Source of the DNA: Pacificitalea manganoxidans
Lineage (GTDB): Bacteria > Pseudomonadota > Alphaproteobacteria > Rhodobacterales > Rhodobacteraceae
Direction of reading: 5' to 3'
DNA length: 64,000 nt
Assembly (NCBI RefSeq): GCF_002504165.1
Contig: NZ_CP021404.1
Location: forward strand, 2,914,001 to 2,978,000
In this document: piece by piece, positions 8,309-17,412 of the stretch
Position numbering within the stretch: position 1 is the stretch's first letter
How the letters are laid out: every line of letters begins with the position of its first letter
Notes under the pieces: generated by a model
Seen by the model: only the letters and a program-made list of their open reading frames with translations
Told to the model about the DNA's origin: nothing
Databases searched by the model: none
Made by a program: the position numbers and the translations under genes

Positions 8309-11002
8309 ATGCCAGTCGTCGTCGTCGAGTCGCCCGCCAAGGCCAAGACAATCAACAAATATCTGGGCGATGACTACACCGTTCTGGCGTCCTACGGGCA
8401 TGTCCGTGACCTGCCCCCGAAGGACGGCTCCGTCGACCCCGAGCATGATTTCGACATGAAATGGGAAATTGCGACGGACAGCCGCAAGCACGTCAAGGCG
8501 ATCGCCGACGCGCTGGCCAGCGACAATACCCTGATCCTCGCCACTGACCCCGATCGCGAAGGCGAAGCGATTTCGTGGCACCTTGAGGAAGCCCTGCGCA
8601 AGCGTAAGGCGATCAAGAAGGACACCGCCGTCAGCCGCGTGGTGTTCAACGCCATTACCAAATCCGCCGTGACCGAGGCGATGAAGAACCCGCGCCAGGT
8701 CGATGCCCCGCTGGTGGAGGCGTATCTCGCCCGCCGTGCGCTCGACTATCTGGTGGGCTTCAACCTGTCGCCCGTGCTGTGGCGCAAGCTGCCGGGTGCG
8801 AAATCCGCCGGGCGCGTGCAATCGGTCTGTCTGCGCCTGATCGTTGAGCGCGAGATGGAAATCGAAGCATTCCGTGCCCGCGAATACTGGTCCGTGAAGG
8901 CCGTGATGCAGACCCCGCGCGGCCAGACCTACGAAGCACGGCTGGTGACGTTGGCGGGCAAGAAGCTCGACCGTTACGATATCGAGAACGAAACGCAGGC
9001 CGAGATGGCCGTGCAGGCGATCAATTCGCGCGATTTGACCGTCACCTCGGTCGAGGCGAAGCCGGGCACGCGCAATCCCTCCGCGCCGTTCATGACGTCA
9101 ACCCTCCAGCAGGAAGCGAGCCGTAAATTCGGCATGGGTGCGCGGCAGACCATGAGCGCAGCGCAGCGCCTCTATGAGGCCGGTCTCATCACCTATATGC
9201 GGACCGACGGCATCGACATGGCACCCGAGGCCGTGATGGCTGCGCGTGACGCGATCAAGGACCGGTTCGGCGCGAACTATGTCCCGAAATCGCCGCGCAT
9301 GTATAAAAACAAGGCCAAGAACGCGCAGGAAGCGCATGAATGTATTCGCCCCACCGACATGACCCGCGATGCGGCCTCGCTGCGGCTGACGGATGCGGAT
9401 CAGCGCAAGCTCTATGACCTGATCTGGAAACGGACCATCGCCAGCCAGATGGAAGCCGCGCGGCTGGAACGCACCACGGTCGAGGTCGGCTCTGCCGACG
9501 GGCAGGTCGCGCTGCGGGCTACCGGGCAGGTTCTGCTGTTTGACGGGTTTATCGCCGTCTACGAGGAAGGTCGCGACGACGACGGCGACGACGACGATAA
9601 GCGGCTGCCGCAGATCTCGCAGGGGGAACCTGCCAAGAAGGGCGACATCACGCCCGAGCAGCATTTCACCCAGCCGCCCCCGCGCTATACCGAAGCAACG
9701 CTGGTCAAGCGGATGGAAGAGTTGGGCATTGGCCGGCCGTCCACCTACGCCTCCATCGTCACGACGATTCAGGACCGCGAATATGTCCGCAAGGATAAGA
9801 ACCGCCTGATTCCCGAGGACAAGGGACGCTTGGTCACGGCGTTTCTGGAAAACTACTTCCGCCGCTACGTGGAATATGACTTTACCGCCGATCTCGAAGA
9901 CCAGCTTGACCATGTGTCGGCGGGCGACCGGGATTGGAAGGACGTGCTGAACCGGTTCTGGCGCGACTTCTCCGCCGCCATCGCGGAAACCTCCGAACTG
10001 CGCATCACCGAGGTTTTGGAGAAGATCAACGAGGTGCTGGAGCCTCATATCTTCCCGGCGAATCCCGAAGGCACCGATCCGCGCCTGTGTCCGAACTGCG
10101 GACAGGGGCGTCTGTCGATGCGCACGGCGCGGTCTGGTGGCGCATTCATCGGGTGCTCGAACTACCCCGAATGCCGCTTTACGCGTCCGTTTGGCCCGCC
10201 GGGGGCCGAAGGCGACGAAATCGGCCCGGATGGCAAGCTGCTGGGCGAGGATCAGAGCGAGCCGATCACCCTGCGCAAAGGCCGCTTTGGCCCTTATGTC
10301 CAACGGGGTGACGCGACCGAGGAACAGCCAAAGCCACCGCGCGCGTCGCTGCCGAAAGGCTGGTCGACCGAGGATATGGATCTGAGCAAGGCCGTGATGT
10401 TGCTGTCGCTGCCCCGCCCCGTCGGTCCGCATCCCGAGGATGGTGAGATGATCGAGGCCGGGATCGGACGCTACGGGCCGTATGTCAAACACGGTCGCGT
10501 CTACGCCAACCTGCCCTCGGTCGACGAGGTGTTCGAAATCGGCATGAACCGCGCGATGGAGGAGCTTGCCAAGAAAGCCGCGCGCGGGGGCCGCGGTCAG
10601 GCCGCGAAACCCTTGCGCGAACTGGGCGAGCATCCGACCGATGGTGGCCCCGTCAACGTGATGGAAGGCCGCTATGGCCCGTATGTCAAATGGGAGAAGG
10701 TCAACGCCACCCTGCCCAAGGGCACGGAGCCCGATGACGTGACGATGGACATGGCCGTCGAATTGATCACCGCCAAGGCAAGCAAGAAGGGCACCCGCAA
10801 GAAGGCCGCGCCGAAGAAGACGGCGACCAAGACCACTGCGAAAAAGCCCGCCGCAAAGAAACCTGCGGCTAAGAAAGCCCCGGCAAAGTCCACGACCAAG
10901 GCAACAACATCGAAAACAGCGGCCAAATCCACAGCCGCCAAGTCTGCGGCGGCCAAGAAACCTGCCGCGAAGAAAGCCGCGCCTGAGACCGACGCCGACT
11001 GA
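8309..11002 (+). CDS. topA: DNA topoisomerase I
   Basis: Relaxes negative supercoils by cutting one DNA strand. The start at 8309 (MPVVVVESPAKAKTINKYL) is preferred to an ATG 30 bases upstream because it has GAAAGGGG before it and begins at the family N-terminus. The 897 residues contain a Toprim domain (ATDPDREGEAISWHLEEAL), the catalytic Tyr296 in LITYMRTDGID, one four-cysteine zinc finger (CPNC from residue 594, closing CSNYPEC), three TopA C-terminal repeats with (F/Y)GPYV cores, and a lysine/alanine-rich tail from about 830 resembling histone H1, common in alphaproteobacteria. It is essential in most bacteria. Confidence 0.97.
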   Translation: MPVVVVESPAKAKTINKYLGDDYTVLASYGHVRDLPPKDGSVDPEHDFDMKWEIATDSRKHVKAIADALASDNTLILATDPDREGEAISWHLEEALRKRKAIKKDTAVSRVVFNAITKSAVTEAMKNPRQVDAPLVEAYLARRALDYLVGFNLSPVLWRKLPGAKSAGRVQSVCLRLIVEREMEIEAFRAREYWSVKAVMQTPRGQTYEARLVTLAGKKLDRYDIENETQAEMAVQAINSRDLTVTSVEAKPGTRNPSAPFMTSTLQQEASRKFGMGARQTMSAAQRLYEAGLITYMRTDGIDMAPEAVMAARDAIKDRFGANYVPKSPRMYKNKAKNAQEAHECIRPTDMTRDAASLRLTDADQRKLYDLIWKRTIASQMEAARLERTTVEVGSADGQVALRATGQVLLFDGFIAVYEEGRDDDGDDDDKRLPQISQGEPAKKGDITPEQHFTQPPPRYTEATLVKRMEELGIGRPSTYASIVTTIQDREYVRKDKNRLIPEDKGRLVTAFLENYFRRYVEYDFTADLEDQLDHVSAGDRDWKDVLNRFWRDFSAAIAETSELRITEVLEKINEVLEPHIFPANPEGTDPRLCPNCGQGRLSMRTARSGGAFIGCSNYPECRFTRPFGPPGAEGDEIGPDGKLLGEDQSEPITLRKGRFGPYVQRGDATEEQPKPPRASLPKGWSTEDMDLSKAVMLLSLPRPVGPHPEDGEMIEAGIGRYGPYVKHGRVYANLPSVDEVFEIGMNRAMEELAKKAARGGRGQAAKPLRELGEHPTDGGPVNVMEGRYGPYVKWEKVNATLPKGTEPDDVTMDMAVELITAKASKKGTRKKAAPKKTATKTTAKKPAAKKPAAKKAPAKSTTKATTSKTAAKSTAAKSAAAKKPAAKKAAPETDAD

Positions 11003-11033
11003 GGCGGGCGGCCATATATCGGTCACAGACAGG

Positions 11034-11065
11034 ACGGGCGGCGCCAATAGGCACCGCCCGTTTTT
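11034..11065 (+). terminator. Rho-independent terminator after topA
   Basis: ACGGGCGGCGCC and GGCACCGCCCGT form a 12-bp stem with one mismatch and an AATA loop, followed by TTTTTC, 31 bases after the topA stop. Confidence 0.85.
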
Positions 11066-11182
11066 CATGTGGCCCCCGGCGCCCCATACGCCCCCGCCTT
11101 CCCGGCCCCCGGCGAATGCCCCCTTACGTCACCTAAAGGCCGCTCAGGACGGGATCGCGCGCCTGTGCAGGCTTTCGTTACG

Positions 11183-11207
11183 TTGACTTCCCTGTGCTGC
11201 AGTTGCA
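11183..11207 (+). promoter_or_regulatory. Possible scoA promoter element with a TGC-rich box
   Basis: TTGACT (11183-11188) is a good -35 candidate, but the hexamer 17 bases on, CAAAAC, is a weak -10. The spacer carries TGCTGCAGTTGCA (11195-11207), a TGC-rich sequence like those bound by PhaR-type regulators of polyhydroxybutyrate genes. Both calls are tentative. Confidence 0.3.
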
Positions 11208-11237
11208 AAACGATGAGGATCGACAGGAGGGGACTCG

Positions 11238-11933
11238 ATGAAAAAGGTTTTCGGTTCGGCGGAAGAAGCGCTGGACGGGCTGCTCTTTGATGGCATGCTC
11301 ATCGCCGCTGGCGGATTTGGCCTCTGTGGCATTCCGGAGCTTCTGATCGCACAGATCAGGGACGCGGGCACAAAGGACATCACCATCGCATCCAACAATT
11401 GTGGCGTGGATGATTTCGGGCTCGGCGTGCTGCTGCAAACTCGCCAGATCAAGAAGATGATGTCGTCCTATGTCGGCGAGAACGCCGAATTCATGCGCCA
11501 GTATCTGTCGGGTGAGCTGGAGCTCGAATTCAACCCGCAAGGCACGTTGGCCGAACGCATGCGTGCCGGCGGTGCGGGCATCCCCGGCTTCTACACCAAG
11601 ACCGGCGTTGGCACGGTCATCGCCGACGGCAAAGAGCACAAGGATTTCAACGGGGAGACCTATATCCTCGAAGAAGGGATCTTTGCTGATCTGGCCATCG
11701 TGAAGGCATGGAAGGCGGATGAGACCGGCAATCTGGTTTTCCGCAAGACCGCCCGCAACTTCAACGCGCCCGCCGCCACCTGTGGCAAGGTTTGCGTGGT
11801 TGAGGTCGAGGAAATCGTGCCCACCGGCTCGATCGATCCCGATCACATCCACCTGCCGGGCATTTATGTTCACCGCCTGATTCAGGGCGACCATGAGAAG
11901 CGGATCGAACAGCGCACTGTGCGCGCCGCCTGA
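11238..11933 (+). CDS. scoA: 3-oxoacid CoA-transferase, subunit A
   Basis: Alpha subunit of the succinyl-CoA:3-ketoacid CoA-transferase that activates acetoacetate, linking ketone bodies and polyhydroxybutyrate breakdown to acetyl-CoA. The 231 residues show the family's glycine-rich segment [17 protein letters not shown], the NNCG(V)DDFGLGVLL stretch and [14 protein letters not shown] strong AGGAGGGG site precedes the ATG. Its partner scoB lies 1,061 bases downstream because a histidine kinase gene is placed between the two, which is unusual for subunits needed in equal amounts. Confidence 0.93.
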   Translation: MKKVFGSAEEALDGLLFDGMLIAAGGFGLCGIPELLIAQIRDAGTKDITIASNNCGVDDFGLGVLLQTRQIKKMMSSYVGENAEFMRQYLSGELELEFNPQGTLAERMRAGGAGIPGFYTKTGVGTVIADGKEHKDFNGETYILEEGIFADLAIVKAWKADETGNLVFRKTARNFNAPAATCGKVCVVEVEEIVPTGSIDPDHIHLPGIYVHRLIQGDHEKRIEQRTVRAA

Positions 11934-11939
11934 TCCGGC

Positions 11940-12983
11940 ATGGACACGCAGGACATCTCCGCGATGGACGAAAGCCGCGCGATCGAGCGTTTCTCGCGCT
12001 CGCGCATCGCGATGGTGCTGACCGATCCCCGGCAGAAAGATAACCCGATTATCTACGTCAATCGCGCGTTCGAGGCGATGACCGGATATTCCCGGTCCGC
12101 CGCCATCGGGCGGAACTGCCGGTTTTTGCAGGGGGAGAAGACCGACCCCAAGACAGTCGCGCAATTACGGCAGGCGATTGAGGATTGCACGGATGTCTCA
12201 GTCGAGATCCTGAACTACCGTGCCGATGGCGTTGCCTTTCGCAACCGGCTGACGATTTCGCCAATCGAGGATCACGACTCGGAATGCGCCTATTTCGTCG
12301 GTCTGCAACTGGCTGTCGGGCAGGACACGGACAAATCCGAAGGGGACGCTGCCCGGCAGGGCGACGTGGTGGATGATCATCTGAGCGAAATTCAGCATCG
12401 GGTGAAGAACCACCTGTCGATGATCGTCGGCATGATCCGTATGCAATCGCGCAAGTCTGGCGATGCGGACGGGTTTGCCGCGCTGGCCCGACGGATCGAA
12501 AGCCTGCAGCTTCTCTATGAGGAGATGTCGCTGTCGGATCACATGAACAATCGCGATGTGATCCCGCTGGGCACCTATCTGTCGCGCATTGTCAATTCGA
12601 TTGCGCATATCGACGGGCGCGCAGGTGTCCGCGTTACGACCGAAATCGAAGCGGTGGACGCCAACACCCACGATGCCACCCAGTTGGGTCTGGTGTTGTC
12701 GGAAGTGGTGACCAACGCTTTCCAGCACGCCTTCGAAGGCCGCGATGTCGGCCTGCTGGAGGTGCGGCTGACCAATCTGTCGTCTGGGGGCATTCGTCTT
12801 GTCGTTGCAGATGACGGCATCGGCATGCCGGAGGGGCTGACATGGCCCAAGCCGGGCTCGCTTGGCGGCAAGATCATGCAAGGGCTTGTCGACAGCCTTG
12901 ACGGAAAGTTCGACATCACCCGGGGCGATACCGGAACAATCATCACCATCGACGTGCCTAAAATCACGCCGAATGACAGCTGA
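11940..12983 (+). CDS. Blue-light (LOV domain) sensor histidine kinase
   Basis: A soluble 347-residue kinase. Residues ~15-127 form a LOV/PAS domain with the photoactive motif [10 protein letters not shown]60 is the cysteine expected to bond flavin, and the other flavin contacts N59, R61, Q64, N92, N102 and Q123 are in place. A HisKA_2-type phosphoacceptor follows (H153 in [10 protein letters not shown]), then an HATPase_c domain with N259 ([10 protein letters not shown]) and DDGIGMP. No membrane helix is present. It starts 6 bases after scoA and ends 11 before scoB, all in one direction, so co-transcription is likely. There is no obvious strong ribosome site; ATG 11964 is an alternative start. 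No response regulator is encoded nearby. Light sensing is inferred from complete LOV residues. Confidence 0.9.
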   Translation: MDTQDISAMDESRAIERFSRSRIAMVLTDPRQKDNPIIYVNRAFEAMTGYSRSAAIGRNCRFLQGEKTDPKTVAQLRQAIEDCTDVSVEILNYRADGVAFRNRLTISPIEDHDSECAYFVGLQLAVGQDTDKSEGDAARQGDVVDDHLSEIQHRVKNHLSMIVGMIRMQSRKSGDADGFAALARRIESLQLLYEEMSLSDHMNNRDVIPLGTYLSRIVNSIAHIDGRAGVRVTTEIEAVDANTHDATQLGLVLSEVVTNAFQHAFEGRDVGLLEVRLTNLSSGGIRLVVADDGIGMPEGLTWPKPGSLGGKIMQGLVDSLDGKFDITRGDTGTIITIDVPKITPNDS

Positions 12984-12994
12984 AAGGATTTCCC

Positions 12995-13624
12995 ATGCCT
13001 TGGGATCGTAACCAGATGGCCGCTCGGGCCGCTCAGGAATTGCAGGATGGCTGGTATGTGAACCTCGGGATTGGCATCCCGACGCTGGTCAGCAACTACA
13101 TCCCCGAAGGGGTGAACGTGACGCTGCAGTCGGAAAACGGCATGCTCGGCATGGGCCCGTTTCCCATCGAGGGCAGCGAAGACCCCGATTTGATCAACGC
13201 CGGTAAGCAGACGATCACCGAACTGCCCCATACCGCCTATTTCGACAGCGCGCAGTCCTTTGCGATGATCCGCGGCGGCAAGATTGCCATGGCGATCCTC
13301 GGCGCAATGGAAGTGGCCGAGAACGGCGATCTGGCGAACTGGATGATCCCCGGCAAGCTCATCAAAGGTATGGGCGGCGCGATGGATCTGGTCGCTGGCG
13401 TCAAGCGGGTCGTCATCGTCATGGATCATACGAACAAGAAGGGTGAGTCGAAGGTGCTGAAAGAATGCACCCTGCCGCTCACCGGCACCGGGGTCGTGGA
13501 TCGGATCATCACCAATCTCTGCGTGCTCGACGTTGTCGAAGGCGGGCTGAAGCTGGTTGAACTGGCTGAGGGTGTCACCGAAGACGAAGTGCGCGCCGCG
13601 ACGGAAGCTACCCTCGTCAACTAA
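12995..13624 (+). CDS. scoB: 3-oxoacid CoA-transferase, subunit B
   Basis: Beta subunit of the acetoacetate:succinyl-CoA transferase. The catalytic glutamate is E47 in SENGMLGMG, which forms the CoA thioester. The N-terminus [14 protein letters not shown] and [10 protein letters not shown]-like segment [14 protein letters not shown] are typical of the family, and 209 residues is the usual length. An AAAGGA site precedes the ATG. It follows the LOV kinase gene by 11 bases and is closed by a strong bidirectional terminator. Confidence 0.94.
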   Translation: MPWDRNQMAARAAQELQDGWYVNLGIGIPTLVSNYIPEGVNVTLQSENGMLGMGPFPIEGSEDPDLINAGKQTITELPHTAYFDSAQSFAMIRGGKIAMAILGAMEVAENGDLANWMIPGKLIKGMGGAMDLVAGVKRVVIVMDHTNKKGESKVLKECTLPLTGTGVVDRIITNLCVLDVVEGGLKLVELAEGVTEDEVRAATEATLVN

Positions 13625-13647
13625 GCGTCGTAAATGCTAGCGATAAA

Positions 13648-13675
13648 AAAAGGGGTGCCCGAGGGCACCCCTTTT
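13648..13675. terminator. Bidirectional terminator between scoB and the repeat protein
   Basis: AAAAGGGGTGCC and GGCACCCCTTTT form a perfect 12-bp stem with a CGAG loop. An A-run on the left and a T-run on the right let it stop transcription from both sides, fitting the convergent genes scoB and 13709-14350. Confidence 0.88.
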
Positions 13676-13708
13676 CCGTGAGTGGCAGGCTCCCGAAGGA
13701 GGTCAGCC

Positions 13709-14350
13709 TTATTTCATCAGGATCTCGTCGACCGAGTTGCGCTTCTCGGCGTCAGAGCCGTTGTTCAGCGCAAGGTACAGTTCGTTGACCTGCTCGTCGG
13801 ATAGCGCGTCGACGTCAACTTCGTAGCCCCACTGGGTCAGCGAAACTTCGACGCTTTCACGCAGTTGGACGCTGTCCATGTTCTGCATGTCGACATCGGC
13901 GGTCGCGGTCGTGGCAACCAGAGCGTCGATGCGGTTTTTGGTTTCCAGCGCGCTCATCTCGGAATTGAGCGTGTCGTAGATGCCGGTCAGCTGAGCGTTG
14001 TTCAGCATGTTTACGTCGACGTCCGAAATACCTTCCTCGGTCAGACCCTGCATCACGGCAGTGCGCAGCTGATCTTCGCCAGTCGGGCCGGGCACCGTGT
14101 TGATGACGGTGACATTGGCTTCGGTGCCGATGATGGCTTCGATCTTGGCCTGCTGATCAGCGGGCGATTCGGTCGACGTCACGATCTGGTACACAGCGTC
14201 CAGCTGATCTTCGGTCAGCGCGGAGGCGCTATATTCGAGACCTTGAGCGGTGAAATACTGATCCACGGATGCTTCAATGTTGCCGTCCTGGGCAAAAGCG
14301 GCGGTGGACATACCGGCAACGAGGGCCGTCGTGATCATAAAGCGTTTCAT
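13709..14350 (-). CDS. Secreted protein of three ~50-residue repeats, function unknown
   Basis: A 213-residue protein with a clear signal peptide (MKRFMITTALVAGMSTAAFA, cut after A20). The mature part is acidic and consists of three related units at about 25-74, 95-144 and 163-212. Shared positions are a hydrophobic residue and SV/AV near the start, a leucine and glycine (L...G), a DV-like pair, L...Q(L/V) then (I/L)Y..L, and a K/R..(I/V)D.(I/L)(L/V) ending. There are no cysteines and no catalytic motif. AGGAG lies eight bases before ATG. A good promoter lies 130-160 bases upstream. I do not recognise the family; a structural or protein-binding role at the cell surface or in the periplasm is only a guess. 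Confidence 0.85.
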   Translation of the reverse strand: MKRFMITTALVAGMSTAAFAQDGNIEASVDQYFTAQGLEYSASALTEDQLDAVYQIVTSTESPADQQAKIEAIIGTEANVTVINTVPGPTGEDQLRTAVMQGLTEEGISDVDVNMLNNAQLTGIYDTLNSEMSALETKNRIDALVATTATADVDMQNMDSVQLRESVEVSLTQWGYEVDVDALSDEQVNELYLALNNGSDAEKRNSVDEILMK

Positions 14351-14481
14351 GTGTCGTCTCCTGATTTTCGGTGCAGTGCCTCTCGGCGACCGCTTGGATA
14401 GACAACATCGAAGCCTGATCGCGGTTCCTGTCCCCAAGCGTCAATCCGGCGGAAATTCGCATAGGCCCCTGTTAATGCTTG

Positions 14482-14518
14482 ATATTATTTGACATCCAAA
14501 ATCTTGACAAAAATGTCA
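14482..14518 (-). promoter_or_regulatory. Promoter with overlapping palindrome for the repeat protein gene
   Basis: Reading the minus strand: TTGTCA (14510-14505), exactly 17 bases, TAATAT (14487-14482), in an unusually AT-rich stretch. The -35 is part of the inverted repeat TGACA-AAAA-TGTCA (14505-14518), a plausible operator; a further TGACA lies at 14490-14494 within the spacer. It would give a leader of about 120 bases. Confidence 0.6.
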
Positions 14519-14577
14519 GCGGCAGAAAGTGATCCAAAAACAGGCAGTTTTGGCTCCAATTGTCATGGCCAAACATG

Positions 14578-14607
14578 AAAATCCCCCCCGGATCGCCGTC
14601 CGAGGGG
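14578..14607 (-). terminator. Terminator after the SulP transporter gene
   Basis: On the minus strand CCCC-T-CGGA and TCCG-G-GGGG pair around a 6-base loop, followed by GGATTTTC. It begins about 27 bases past the transporter stop and also separates it from the promoter at 14482-14518. Confidence 0.6.
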
Positions 14608-14633
14608 CATCAGGTCGCTCACACTGTTTGGCG

Positions 14634-16238
14634 TCAGTGCCCGGCGGATAGCTGGCCGGTCCGCACCATGTAATTCGCGGCGACCTCATATTCGGGATCG
14701 TCATCGCTTTCGATCACCAACTGGCCTGCACGGCGCAGCAGACGGTGGCAATCGCGGCTGAGATGACGCAGCTCCACCCGCTTGCCCTCTGCCTCATACT
14801 TGGCGGCCACGGCTTCGATGGTGGTCAGGGCCGATTGATCCGCAACACGGCTTTCGGCGAAGTCGATGACCACGAGTTCCGGATCGGTCTCCGGTTTGAA
14901 CAGTTCGGTGAACCCGTCGGTGGAGCCAAAGAACAGCGGCCCTTTGACCTGATACACTTTGGCGCCCTCGGGCGTCTCATAGGTGCTGGCCCGAATGCGC
15001 ACGGCGTTGGACCATGCGTATTGCAGGGCCGACACGATGACGCCGACGACCACCGCGATGGCAAGGTCGGTCAGCACGGTAACAACCGTCACCAGCACGA
15101 TCACCAGCGCATCGGTCAGCGGCACCTTGCGCAGGATGGTCAGCGACTTCCACGCGAAGGTGCCGATCACCACCATGAACATCACCCCCACCAGCGCGGC
15201 GAGCGGGATTTGTTCGATTGCGGGCGAGGCCACGACGATAAACGCCAGCAGCATTAGCGCGGCAAAGATGCCCGAGATCCGCGTGCGCCCGCCGGATTTC
15301 ACGTTGATCATCGACTGGCCGATCATCGCACAGCCGCCCATGCCGCCGAAAAAGCCGGTGACGACGTTGGCGGTGCCCTGCGCGATACATTCCTGCGAGG
15401 CCCCGCCACGCTGGCCGGTGATTTCCCCGACAAGGTTCAGCGTCAGAAGGCTTTCGATGAGGCCGATGGCGGCAAGGATCACGGCATAGGGCAGAATGAT
15501 CTGCAACGTCTCGAAATTCAGCGGCACCATCGGAATATGGAAGCTTGGCAGCCCGCCCTTGATATCGGCCAGATCGCCCACGCGCGGCACGTCGATGCCA
15601 AAGATGATGACGATCCCGGCGGTGATCGCGATACCGGCCAGCGGCGCCGGGATCACATGGGTTAGCTTGGGCAGCGCCCAGATCACCAGCATGGTCAGAC
15701 CAACCAGAGCCAGCATGGTATATAGCTGCATGCCCGACAACCATTCGCCGCCCGCAGCGCCGTGACCGGTAATTTCGGCGGAGCCCGGCACTTGGAATTG
15801 GCTCAGCTGCGCCATGAAAATCACAATCGCCAGCCCGTTGACGAAGCCGAGCATCACCGGATGCGGCACCAGCCGGATGAATTTCCCCCAGCGAAACACC
15901 CCTGCCGTGACTTGCAGCAGGCCCATCAAAACGACGGTCGCGAACAGGTATTCGACGCCGTGGTCGGCAACCAAGGCCACCATCACCACCGCCAGCGCGC
16001 CTGTCGCGCCGGAAATCATCCCCGGTCGCCCGCCGATCAGTGCGGTGATTAGCCCGACGAGAAACGCAGCATACAGCCCGACCAGCGGATGCACCCCGGC
16101 CACGAAAGCGAAAGCCACGGCTTCGGGCACCAGCGCCAGCGCCACCGTCAGCCCGGACAGAAGCTCGGTGCGGATGCGGGCCGGACCTAGGTCGTCCACC
16201 ATGCCAAGGCTGAAGTTGGACAGGAGGTTTCGGGTCAT
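14634..16238 (-). CDS. SulP family inorganic anion transporter with STAS domain
   Basis: Inner-membrane anion carrier of the SLC26/SulP family, which includes bacterial sulfate and sodium-dependent bicarbonate transporters. The ATG at 16238 gives 534 residues starting MTRNLLSNFSLGMVDD; a longer frame adds residues with no family character. About ten to twelve membrane segments run from 30 to 400, with the signature region LVPEAVAFAFVAGVHPLVGLYAAF and MGGCAMIGQSMINVKSGGRTRISG. A C-terminal STAS domain (about 425-520) includes VVIDFAESRVADQSAL. The substrate cannot be read from the sequence. It is transcribed away from mtnP. Confidence 0.9.
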   Translation of the reverse strand: MTRNLLSNFSLGMVDDLGPARIRTELLSGLTVALALVPEAVAFAFVAGVHPLVGLYAAFLVGLITALIGGRPGMISGATGALAVVMVALVADHGVEYLFATVVLMGLLQVTAGVFRWGKFIRLVPHPVMLGFVNGLAIVIFMAQLSQFQVPGSAEITGHGAAGGEWLSGMQLYTMLALVGLTMLVIWALPKLTHVIPAPLAGIAITAGIVIIFGIDVPRVGDLADIKGGLPSFHIPMVPLNFETLQIILPYAVILAAIGLIESLLTLNLVGEITGQRGGASQECIAQGTANVVTGFFGGMGGCAMIGQSMINVKSGGRTRISGIFAALMLLAFIVVASPAIEQIPLAALVGVMFMVVIGTFAWKSLTILRKVPLTDALVIVLVTVVTVLTDLAIAVVVGVIVSALQYAWSNAVRIRASTYETPEGAKVYQVKGPLFFGSTDGFTELFKPETDPELVVIDFAESRVADQSALTTIEAVAAKYEAEGKRVELRHLSRDCHRLLRRAGQLVIESDDDPEYEVAANYMVRTGQLSAGH

Positions 16239-16463
16239 GCGCGGCGGTTTGCCGCCCGGTCGATCGGTCGAACTCACAGGAACGGTCGCTTTCTTCTGGA
16301 TCGGATATGTGCGGATTCGTGCGGCGGGTAGCATGTTTCCACGGCAAAGCCCACCTTGTCGGGCCTCTTGTTGCTGCCGGACAGCTGCGTATGGTGCCGC
16401 GAACGCGCAAAACACGCATCAATCACAGCATCTGCAACGACATGCGCCGAGGGACGGTTTGGG

Positions 16464-17351
16464 ATGAACGACACGATGATCGGGGTGATCGGCGGATCCG
16501 GGGTGTATGAGATCGACGGGCTCGAAAATGCCGAATGGCGCGAGGTTAGCTCCGCCTTCGGGACGCCGTCGGACGCGATCCTGACAGGCACTCTGGGCGG
16601 TGTGGCTATGGCGTTTCTGCCCCGGCACGGGCGCGGCCATGTGCTGAGCCCGTCCTCCGCCCCCTACCGCGCCAACATCGACGCGTTGAAACGGCTGGGC
16701 GTGACCGATGTGATTTCGGTGTCGGCCTGCGGCTCGTTCCGCGAGGCGATGGCACCGGGCGATTTCGTCGTCGTAGATCAGTTCATCGACCGCACCGTCG
16801 CCCGCGAAAGCAGCTTTTTCGGCGCGGGCTGCGTGGCCCATGTCTCGGTCGCGCATCCGACCTGCGACCGGCTTGGCACCGCCTGCGCCGAGGCGGCCGA
16901 GGCCCAGGGCATCAACGTGCATCGCGGCGGCACCTATCTGGCGATGGAGGGGCCGCAATTCTCCACCCTTGCTGAATCGCGGATGTATCGCGATGCGTGG
17001 GGCTGCGACGTGATCGGCATGACAAATATGCCTGAGGCAAAGCTCGCCCGCGAGGCGGAGCTTTGCTATGCCTCCGTCGCGATGATCACCGATTACGACA
17101 GTTGGCACCCAGATCACGGCGAAGTCGACGTGACCGAAATCATCCGCGTCCTGTTCGGCAATGCCGACAAAGCGCGCGGTTTGGTGGCACGCCTGCCCGG
17201 CCTGCTGGGCGCCGCGCGACAGGTCTGCCCGCATGGCTGTGACCGCGCCTTGGATCATGCCATCCTCACCGCACCGGAGAAGCGCGACCCTGCGCTGATC
17301 GCCCGGCTCGATGCCGTGGCGGGCCGGGTTCTGGGACGCACAAGCAGCTGA
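16464..17351 (+). CDS. mtnP: S-methyl-5'-thioadenosine phosphorylase
   Basis: Cleaves methylthioadenosine, a by-product of polyamine and acyl-homoserine-lactone synthesis, to adenine and methylthioribose phosphate. ATG 16464 begins MNDTMIGVIGGSGVY, the family N-terminus, and gives 295 residues. Phosphate- and base-binding segments are present: IGGSGVY, PRHGRGHVLSPS, SACGSFREAMAPGDFVV, YLAMEGPQFSTLAESRMYR and IGMTNMPEAKLAREAELCYA. Apt, which re-uses adenine, lies 424 bases downstream in the same direction. The luxI-type enzyme elsewhere in this window makes the same by-product, giving a metabolic link. Confidence 0.94.
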   Translation: MNDTMIGVIGGSGVYEIDGLENAEWREVSSAFGTPSDAILTGTLGGVAMAFLPRHGRGHVLSPSSAPYRANIDALKRLGVTDVISVSACGSFREAMAPGDFVVVDQFIDRTVARESSFFGAGCVAHVSVAHPTCDRLGTACAEAAEAQGINVHRGGTYLAMEGPQFSTLAESRMYRDAWGCDVIGMTNMPEAKLAREAELCYASVAMITDYDSWHPDHGEVDVTEIIRVLFGNADKARGLVARLPGLLGAARQVCPHGCDRALDHAILTAPEKRDPALIARLDAVAGRVLGRTSS

Positions 17352-17412
17352 TTTGCGTGACCGCGCGGCCCATGCTCTAACCGGGTCAGCCACAACAGCA
17401 AGGACGTTGCCC

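Noticed and set aside
9098-11068. 656-codon open frame antisense to topA, and a 199-codon antisense frame at 8222-8821
   Set aside because: Long antisense frames are expected in GC-rich coding DNA; the translation has no domain and topA is well conserved on the plus strand.
14977-16422. 481-codon arginine-rich minus-strand frame overlapping the SulP gene
   Set aside because: Out-of-frame shadow of the transporter, which has clear membrane and STAS motifs.
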